Origin: JAWPMT01 sp965227935
Lineage (GTDB): Bacteria; Bacteroidota; Bacteroidia; Cytophagales; Cyclobacteriaceae
Direction: 5' to 3'
DNA length: 64,000 bases
Assembly (NCBI GenBank): GCA_965227935.1
Contig: CBDDGS010000055.1
Span: 1,674,001 to 1,738,000, forward strand
This document shows positions 58,706 to 64,000 of this stretch, in pieces. The position numbers and the translations under genes are program-made. The notes under the pieces are model-generated. The model was given only the letters and a program-made list of their open reading frames with translations. It was not told the origin of the DNA and searched no databases. The first letter of the stretch is position 1. The number at the start of each line of letters is the position of its first letter.

Positions 58706-59687
58706 CCGATACCGCAGGAGACCCAAGTGGTCACTGATACTTCTCTGCGTCCTGCTGGCAAGTCATAGGCCCGCGGCTTTGGCGCAGGATGACGAAGCGC
58801 CTCAAGCCCGAAAGGTGGATGTCATGCTGGCATTGATCGATGTGCTGGATATCGACGATGCCACCCAGGCGATGACCATCGACTTCGCTGTTCGCATGAA
58901 ATGGCAAGACACCACCTGGACCAAAGGTCGCCGGACCTACAATCAGTCCGACCTTTCTGAGGTCTGGTATCCAGAGCTGCAGGTGATCAACGGTCAGGCC
59001 ATCGAGCCTCAGGTGAAACAAGGCGTCGTCGAAGTGTTCCCCGATGGCCGCCACCTCTTCAGGCAGCGGTACTTTGGGAAGGTCTCAGCACCTATTCACT
59101 CGCAGGAGTTCCCATTTGATCAGCATCAGTTCACCATCCACTGCGTCGCGATCAATCCCGAACCCATCGATTTCCAGATAGATCTGCAGGTCAATGAGCT
59201 GCAGGTGGAATACTCCATCATCGACTGGCATGTGTGGAATGAGGCCTTCGGTATTTCTTCGCACGACCGGATTGGGCGCAACTTCCCCGGCTTCGTACGC
59301 ACGTTTGATGGCCGCCGACATGTGGCCTTTTACTTCTGGAAGATCTTCGTCCCGCTTACCCTGGTGGTGATCATGTCCTGGACGGTTTTCTGGGTCGACC
59401 CGAAGTACATGGAGCAGCTTACGGTTGCCGTCACCGCGATGCTCACCATCATTGCGCTACAGTTCACCCTGCAAGACTTGACTCCCGACATCTCCTATCT
59501 CACCAGGCTGGACGTCTACCTTCTGAGTTGCAACATACTGGTGCTGCTTGCGCTGATCGAATCAGTGATGACCAGCAACCTTCTCAGTAATGGCAGTCGC
59601 GAATTGGCCCTGCGAGTAGACAAGATCTCCCGATGGGCCTTCCCGCTGGCGTACGTCATCATGTGTTTTGTTTCGATGATTTGGTAG
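58689..59687 (+). CDS. pentameric ligand-gated ion channel (prokaryotic Cys-loop-type receptor)
   Basis: A 332-residue membrane channel of the GLIC/ELIC type. The start at ATG 58689 gives MCGKRDRYRRRPKWSLILL..., a signal peptide with cleavage near residue 32. The extracellular beta-sandwich (34-213) has VWYPELQVIN and the Pro-loop F141-P-F-D144-Q-H, lacking the two Cys of animal receptors (one Cys only). Four helices follow: M1 about 214-237 (YFWKIFVPLTLVVIMSWTVFW), M2 about 244-262 (LTVAVTAMLTIIALQFTL) with Glu just before it, M3 about 274-294, M4 318-332. Glu near the inner mouth of M2 suggests cation selectivity by analogy with GLIC. Ligand unknown. It ends without a long M3-M4 loop, as in bacterial members. 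Confidence 0.92.
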   Translation: MCGKRDRYRRRPKWSLILLCVLLASHRPAALAQDDEAPQARKVDVMLALIDVLDIDDATQAMTIDFAVRMKWQDTTWTKGRRTYNQSDLSEVWYPELQVINGQAIEPQVKQGVVEVFPDGRHLFRQRYFGKVSAPIHSQEFPFDQHQFTIHCVAINPEPIDFQIDLQVNELQVEYSIIDWHVWNEAFGISSHDRIGRNFPGFVRTFDGRRHVAFYFWKIFVPLTLVVIMSWTVFWVDPKYMEQLTVAVTAMLTIIALQFTLQDLTPDISYLTRLDVYLLSCNILVLLALIESVMTSNLLSNGSRELALRVDKISRWAFPLAYVIMCFVSMIW

Positions 59688-60025
59688 GCGAATGCCTCGA
59701 ATTTTGAACGATTGAATTTGCCGTCCATGCATTGAGGTGGGGGCGCACATCCCCGCGCAAGAGCCATCTCACCCGTGCAGTGGAGAGACCAAGGGCGTCT
59801 CAAAAGAAACGATTGCTGCCAACTCCACTTACCGGCCCCCTCGCGGCGGACCTAGCCTTCGGCCCCGCAGGCCAGACCACTTGGAGCCTGCCTCGTCTAG
59901 GTCTTCGCCTTTCGGCCCATAGCACCCAATGATGCCATTATGCTTAATGGAATCAAGCCCGAATGGCGAATGCCATCTGGCTATATCAACTCTCTATCAA
60001 ATAAAGTGGGGATGTGTAAAAAGCC
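59688..60025. other. noncoding region 3' of the channel gene
   Basis: No gene is supported. The stretch 59750-59930 is markedly GC- and pyrimidine-rich (ACCGGCCCCCTCGCGGCGG and further blocks) and then turns AT-rich. No clear hairpin or coding frame is seen; it may be the remains of a gene or an unannotated RNA. Confidence 0.3.
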
Positions 60026-60146
60026 CGTCATTCAGACCGGAGCGGGACGCGTAGTCGGAAGAATCTCTATAAGATAATGTACTGATAATCAAACTAAAAA
60101 GATCCCACGCTCCGCCTGCCTGCCGGCAGGCAGGCTCTGGATGACG
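60026..60146. repeat. intergenic palindromic repeat element with near-inverted ends
   Basis: A unit bounded by CGTCATTCAGAC (60026-60037) and CTGGATGACG (60137-60146), which are imperfect inverted ends. Inside is a perfect 22-base palindrome at 60114-60135 with half-site GCCTGCCTGCC. GAATCTC and GATCCC-type blocks flank the center. This matches the style of short repeats scattered in Bacteroidota intergenic regions (MITE or REP-like). Part of it would fold into a strong RNA hairpin. Confidence 0.6.
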
Positions 60147-60213
60147 TGCTATTTGGCTTTTTATACAGCCCCTGCATGAAATGGATTATCCGGACCTTCA
60201 AAAAGTCGAGTGC

Positions 60214-60630
60214 TCACTCAAACTCAACTACATCAGCGATGACAGCGACCTTTAGTTTGGTGTAGACGGCGAGGTTCAGGCTTTCTGAATCGTAACGCAC
60301 GTTGACCAATGCCAGCGTCCGGTCCGAGGCTTCACCATGGGTGCCTTCGAAGTCGCTCCAAAGCTCCCTCATGGCAATCTCATAAAGTGTGCGCTCTGCG
60401 GTCAAAGGGATCAGTGAAATCTGCGTAGCTCCCATCCCAACACCGAAACTCAGTCCAATAAGTCCTTCGCTAGTAGCTTCACCGACAACGTTCGTAGCTA
60501 CTATGCGGTAGTTGTTTTCATATAAACCGATCTCAGTTCGATGACTGGATGCGGTGAGGCCTGAAGTGGCACATCCCCCCAGAATGCCCCAAACCGCCAA
60601 AAGTGATAGTAGGGTAATTGACCTTTTCAT
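60214..60630 (-). CDS. DUF6567 family lipoprotein
   Basis: A 138-residue lipoprotein (MKRSITLLSLLAVWGILGGC, lipobox Cys at 20). The mature protein has YENNYRIVATNVVGEATSEGLIGLSFGVGMGATQISLIPL and a helical RTLYEIAMRELWSDF, with LALVNVRYDSES... strands at the end. The NYRIVATNVVGEAT...GIG pattern fits DUF6567/TRL-like lipoproteins, which have no known function. A single gene between the repeat and the noncoding stretch that follows. Confidence 0.75.
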   Translation of the reverse strand: MKRSITLLSLLAVWGILGGCATSGLTASSHRTEIGLYENNYRIVATNVVGEATSEGLIGLSFGVGMGATQISLIPLTAERTLYEIAMRELWSDFEGTHGEASDRTLALVNVRYDSESLNLAVYTKLKVAVIADVVEFE

Positions 60631-60937
60631 GATTGCGAGGATTTAGTTATCAGACGCAAAGGTCAGAAGCGGTTGATTACCAATTGATGACCAGTATCAG
60701 TAGGAGATTTTAATCATGAAAGCCCTCTATGTAATGAGCTGTTTGCCGTCTGATCCTCTGAGAAGCAAGAAGATTGGGAAGCTGGTCAGGAACCCGGCGA
60801 AGGGATCGACTCATTGTCGGAGCCCGAAGTGGCCTTGGTGTTGGCATGGCGACTGAGGAGAGCCCGATGGTGCGCCGAAGCTGGAAGGGAAGGCTACGAG
60901 CGGGGCCCAGCGAAGGTGGACCATGCCCCAAAATTCC
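60631..60937. other. noncoding region upstream of the DUF6567 gene
   Basis: 307 bases with no supported gene. The AT-rich part near 60631-60720 probably contains the lipoprotein promoter. The stretch 60790-60930 is GC-rich and purine-rich, in contrast to its surroundings, with no family-like reading frame. I see no repeat or tRNA. Confidence 0.3.
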
Positions 60938-61921
60938 TCACCTCTTCTTCAGGGCCCCTTGTCCCTCAAACCACTCTAGCGTGCGCTTCATCGCCTCCTC
61001 CATCGGCGTGGGTTGGAAGCCCAGATCTTTTTGCGCTTTGGCACAGTTGACATGGGTGTTGCCCTCAGTAAGTGCCTTCAGGGATTCTTTTGTAAAGATG
61101 GCCGGCTTGCCTGACAGCAGACTCTGAAGCTTAAAAATGGGCACGAGCGCCCGCAAGAAGGCAGCAGGTAGCACGCGCTGGCTGACCTTCACTTTGCCCG
61201 CCTTGCCCACGAGACCGGCCAACTCCTTCACCGTAAGATAGCCGCCACCCAGAAGGTATTTCTCCCCGGCGACATCCCTTGTCAGTGCCTCAACGGTGGC
61301 TTTTGCCACTTCCTGCACAAATACGAAATCATAGCCGCCGGGCGTGAGCATCGGCACCTTGCCATTGTAAATGTCTACGATGGCGCTACCCAGCAGCGAG
61401 GGCTGATAGTCATTGACACCAAAGACGGAGGTGGGGCACAAGATGACCGCCTCCAGGCCCCTCTCCATGGCCTCTAGGACAAGCTTCTCTGCCGCGATCT
61501 TGGAGGCGTCGTAGTAGGTGGCATTTTGACTGAATCCGCGAGTTTCATCCAGTGGCTCGTAGCGCGGATGAGGATCAAAGGCATGGATGGAGCTGAAGTG
61601 TATGAGCCGCTTGATACCGTGCTTCAGACATGACTCCACAACGTGCCTCGTCCCGTCGACATTGATGCGTGTCACAGAGCCGTCCCGGTCCTGTTCTATG
61701 GTGATCTTCGCGGCAAGGTGTATCACTGCGTCGGCACCTTCCACCAGCTGGTCCACGTCCTGCTCGTGCGTAATATCACCACGCACGATCTCGATATTGT
61801 CGCTATCGCTGTATCGGTCGGAGTGGTAGATAAGCAACTTCAGCGTATGCCCCTGCTCCAGTAGCATGGGGACGAGATTGGATCCTATATGGCCGGTGGC
61901 GCCTGTTACCGCTATTTTCAT
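60938..61921 (-). CDS. NAD-dependent epimerase/dehydratase family protein (3-beta-HSD/dihydroflavonol-reductase-like)
   Basis: A 327-residue short-chain dehydrogenase of the extended type. The NAD(P)-binding GATGHIGSNLVP is at residues 7-17, DAVIHLAAKIT near 65-75, the Ser in HFSSIHAF near 110, and the catalytic Tyr-x3-Lys in YYDASK near 142. The rest matches sterol dehydrogenase and dihydroflavonol-reductase-like members (YLLGGGYLTVKEL). It follows the steroid-reductase-like gene by five bases, in an operon. Confidence 0.92.
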   Translation of the reverse strand: MKIAVTGATGHIGSNLVPMLLEQGHTLKLLIYHSDRYSDSDNIEIVRGDITHEQDVDQLVEGADAVIHLAAKITIEQDRDGSVTRINVDGTRHVVESCLKHGIKRLIHFSSIHAFDPHPRYEPLDETRGFSQNATYYDASKIAAEKLVLEAMERGLEAVILCPTSVFGVNDYQPSLLGSAIVDIYNGKVPMLTPGGYDFVFVQEVAKATVEALTRDVAGEKYLLGGGYLTVKELAGLVGKAGKVKVSQRVLPAAFLRALVPIFKLQSLLSGKPAIFTKESLKALTEGNTHVNCAKAQKDLGFQPTPMEEAMKRTLEWFEGQGALKKR

Positions 61922-61926
61922 GATGG

Positions 61927-62673
61927 TCAGATGATAAAAGGGATGAGTGCTTTGCGGTCCTTCGGATAGTCTTCAAACTTCTGATGGTACCACTCGTGAT
62001 GATTGAAGGCCCTCGGAGCCAGATTGGCAAACGTCCAGATGGCAAAAGTCGCTGCCGGGAGACTCCAGGCCGCTATGGCGAAGCCTGCCCATTCCACGAT
62101 CTCCCCAAAGTGATTGGGGCAGCTGATGTACCGAAAGAGCCAACCGCGGGGTATCTGGTAGCCCGCCTGCTCCTTGCGCAGTGCGATCAGCTTCGAATCC
62201 GCCGTGTGATTGATCCACCAACCAAGGAAGAACAACGCAATGCCGATTACGAATAATGGACTCGGTGCGGAATCATCAGGCGCCAGGAAACCCAGGTAAT
62301 AACCATTGATAAATCCGTTGACAGAATTGAAGAAGATCGCCGAGAATACGATCGAAAGTGGCATCTTCTTGCCCTGCGTCTTGAGCCTGAAGGGAAAGAT
62401 GAGCGTGCGATTGGTATAGTGGAAGAGCCACAACCCGACGAGCACCCACGTCACCAGATCTTTTTCCCGCGGGCCGATGATGGCCAAACCAGGACAAAGC
62501 AACAGGGCCGGTAGCTCCATCCAAAACCAGCCCCACTTATTGGCGATGAGCTTGCCCCAGCCTTCGCGTGTGTGCCGACCATAGGGGGCGCGAATTTTTG
62601 TCACTATCAGAGAGAGGAAGGTGATGACGGCGACAGCTATCCAGGACCAGGTCAAGATGAAAAACCAGTTCAT
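61927..62673 (-). CDS. steroid 5-alpha-reductase-like membrane enzyme
   Basis: A 248-residue protein with about six helices, matching the SRD5A (3-oxo-5-alpha-steroid 4-dehydrogenase) family across its length: GWFWMELPALLL near residue 50, LWLFHYTNRTLIFPFR near 85-100, SVNGFINGYYLG, then YQIPRGWLFRYISCPNHFGEIVEWAGFAIAAWSLPAATFAIWTFANLAPRAFNHHEWY and KFEDYPKDRKALIPFI at the C-terminus. The family uses NADPH to reduce a 4,5 double bond of 3-oxosteroids or polyprenols. The substrate here is unknown. First gene of a pair with the epimerase. Confidence 0.88.
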   Translation of the reverse strand: MNWFFILTWSWIAVAVITFLSLIVTKIRAPYGRHTREGWGKLIANKWGWFWMELPALLLCPGLAIIGPREKDLVTWVLVGLWLFHYTNRTLIFPFRLKTQGKKMPLSIVFSAIFFNSVNGFINGYYLGFLAPDDSAPSPLFVIGIALFFLGWWINHTADSKLIALRKEQAGYQIPRGWLFRYISCPNHFGEIVEWAGFAIAAWSLPAATFAIWTFANLAPRAFNHHEWYHQKFEDYPKDRKALIPFII

Positions 62674-62774
62674 TGGCTAATTATTTTGGGCAGGTGGCAA
62701 TTTGCGTATAAATGCCGTAAGCTGAAAATGAATCACGAGCGCAATCTGATATGGTGGGCCGACGGACTAGCGGA

Positions 62775-64000
62775 TCAGTAGAAATCCACTTCCACGTAGT
62801 ACGCTCCCCGCTCGATGCCCTCATTGTCCGTGATGGTCGCTTCCAGGTTGGTTAGCCCCTTTTTGAGATCGACTTCTATCTCGTAATACTTGCCGCTCAC
62901 AGCCTGTTCGGCCTTCACCTTCTGACCCTGCACTTTGACCGTGCCAAATGCCGGTTTGATCGCTACTCCCGGTGGATAGGGCTCTGCTCCCGGCACTCTA
63001 TCTCCGGCAGGTACTTCACTGGACATAATGGCTCGCGGCGTCTTGGGATGCCAGCGAAACCAGCGAATGATGTACTTCCCATCGTGGTCGATTTCCACGG
63101 GCCAGTAGCCGTTCGAAATTCTCGCCTGCCGCACGTGATTTTGATGCCAGGGCGCCGTGCCGTCTGTCCACCAGTCGTGGCTAGTAAGGAGTGAGGGGCG
63201 GTCATTGGTGGTTCCCAGGATGATGCGGTTGACATAGCTGGAGTCCTGTGCAATGTCTTCCCACCACAATTCATAGTGGGCCTCAAGCTCTTTTGCTATA
63301 TCGGGATATTCATCGAGGAGATTGTTTCGCTGCCCGGGGTCTGAGGCGATATCATAGAGCTCACGGTTGTTGACCAGCCGCCAGTTGTTCATCATCACGG
63401 ATGTATTCTTCCACTTGGTGAGCCGAGCCTGGCGCTGGGTATCGACGACGAGCTTCCGCTTTTCCAGGTCGTCCATCTTTCCGTTGAGGAGCAGCGGTTT
63501 GATGCTCATTCCATCAAAGTTGCCGGTGGTTGCGGCGGGTAGGCCGGCCAGATCGAGAAGGGTGGGTGCGACATCGAGGTGGCTGGTGAGGGCATCGTAG
63601 GTAGCAGGCTTCATTTCCATTGTGGTAGGGAAGCGTACGAAGAATGGCACGCGATGGCCTCCTTCATATTCTGAGCCTTTCTTGCCTCGCATACTGGCAT
63701 TGAATCCTTTGGCTACATGGCCATCGCGATCCAGATCGGCGCCGCGAGCGGTACCATTGTCCGTCAGGAAGATGAAGATGGTGTTCTCCTTGAGATTGAG
63801 TGCTGACAAGGCGCTGTCCAGCCGTCCGACATGCTCGTCAAGTGCTGTGATCTGGCCATAAAACGGGGCATGCGGCACCTCGGGGTTATCAGCATACTGG
63901 TCTATGTATCGCTGTGGTACCTGATGGGGACCATGTGGTGCGTTGGTGCTGAGGAAACAAAAAAATGGCTTCTCCTCTGAGACAGCATCAGAGATGAAGT
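62775..64000 (-). CDS. sulfatase, N-terminus beyond the window edge
   Basis: A sulfatase/arylsulfatase of at least 408 codons, open to the window edge. The visible part has STNAPHGPHQVP, QITALDEHVGRLDSAL, FLTDNG near the metal site (Asp-Asn), KGSEYEGGHRVPFFVRFP with its Gly-Gly-His-Arg, and SHLDVAPTLLDLAGL. The maturation Cys-x-Pro/Ala-x-Arg and its formylglycine lie outside the window. A long C-terminal beta domain follows (about 250 residues). It probably acts outside the cytoplasm on a sulfated glycan, ester or lipid. It is co-directional with the reductase pair, but 101 bases separate them. Confidence 0.94.
   Translation of the reverse strand, partial: FISDAVSEEKPFFCFLSTNAPHGPHQVPQRYIDQYADNPEVPHAPFYGQITALDEHVGRLDSALSALNLKENTIFIFLTDNGTARGADLDRDGHVAKGFNASMRGKKGSEYEGGHRVPFFVRFPTTMEMKPATYDALTSHLDVAPTLLDLAGLPAATTGNFDGMSIKPLLLNGKMDDLEKRKLVVDTQRQARLTKWKNTSVMMNNWRLVNNRELYDIASDPGQRNNLLDEYPDIAKELEAHYELWWEDIAQDSSYVNRIILGTTNDRPSLLTSHDWWTDGTAPWHQNHVRQARISNGYWPVEIDHDGKYIIRWFRWHPKTPRAIMSSEVPAGDRVPGAEPYPPGVAIKPAFGTVKVQGQKVKAEQAVSGKYYEIEVDLKKGLTNLEATITDNEGIERGAYYVEVDFY

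Noticed and set aside
59732..59932. A 66-codon plus-strand frame in the GC-rich island after the channel gene
   Set aside because: Pro/Arg/Ser-rich translation without any family trait; likely a chance open frame in GC-rich sequence.
60710..60931. A 73-codon minus-strand frame and a 78-codon plus-strand frame in the GC-rich island
   Set aside because: Neither has a leader, motif or family-like pattern, and they overlap each other. Composition rather than coding explains them.

Overview
This is a 64 kb chromosomal stretch from a member of the Bacteroidota. The gene order rplM-rpsI-rpsB-tsf, the pheT/coiled-coil/zapA/rny block, DUF2795, DUF349 and PspC-DUF2807 proteins, a hybrid two-component system (HTCS), a type IX secretion (T9SS) PorV/PorU-like pair and promoters of the Bacteroidota form (TTTG, about 19 bases, TAnnTTTG) all point that way. 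Base composition is near 50% GC. A marine Saprospiria (Lewinella-like) or Cytophagia-type organism is plausible, but I cannot place it more finely. No rRNA, tRNA, CRISPR, insertion sequence or prophage was recognised.

Layout. 1-2.5 kb: a cryptochrome-DASH gene cut by the window edge, a small membrane protein and an alpha/beta hydrolase. 2.5-8.6 kb: three tiny lipoprotein-type genes too short for normal ORF calling, an upstream array of TTG-headed degenerate repeats, and a 1568-residue HTCS regulator. 8.7-12.3 kb: a flavin reductase, two unknown proteins and two paralogous outer-membrane barrels, each preceded by a short hydrophobic ORF. 12.3-25.1 kb: housekeeping genes, namely RNase Y, ZapA, PheT, a DUF1684 protein, RadC, S20, a secreted phospholipase/nuclease-like enzyme, the L13-S9-S2-EF-Ts operon, an RluA-type pseudouridine synthase and a PhoR/PhoB-like kinase and regulator. 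25.4-36.4 kb: RecA, a MacB-type permease, QueA, IspD, DUF2795, DUF349, EttA, and the PspC-DUF2807/PadR pair.

36.6-43.3 kb holds a second-type T9SS pair (PorV-like barrel plus C25 gingipain-fold protease) with a PAP2 phosphatase. 43.3-50.5 kb has an SCP2-like protein, glutaminyl cyclase, UspA, a proton antiporter, a DUF3299 protein plus lipoprotein, a HemJ-SCO-cytochrome c operon that fits respiratory haem/copper maturation, and a Crp/Fnr regulator. 50.5-53.5 kb has an outer-membrane barrel followed by a minimal Omp85 protein, then a methyltransferase gene broken by one in-frame stop. 53.5-58.1 kb is a five-gene glycosylation operon (two GT2 enzymes, a GT-C mannosyltransferase-like protein, a rhodanese and a TIGR04282 transferase). 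58.3-59.7 kb couples a small zinc-ribbon protein to a pentameric ligand-gated ion channel. The right end carries a palindromic intergenic repeat, a DUF6567 lipoprotein, a 3-beta-HSD-like epimerase with a steroid-5-alpha-reductase-like membrane enzyme, and a sulfatase cut by the window edge.

The points most worth following up are the zinc-ribbon/ligand-gated-channel pair, the micro-lipoprotein operon with its repeat array beside an orphan HTCS, the steroid-reductase-like pair, and the PorU/PorV-like and mini-Omp85 surface systems.
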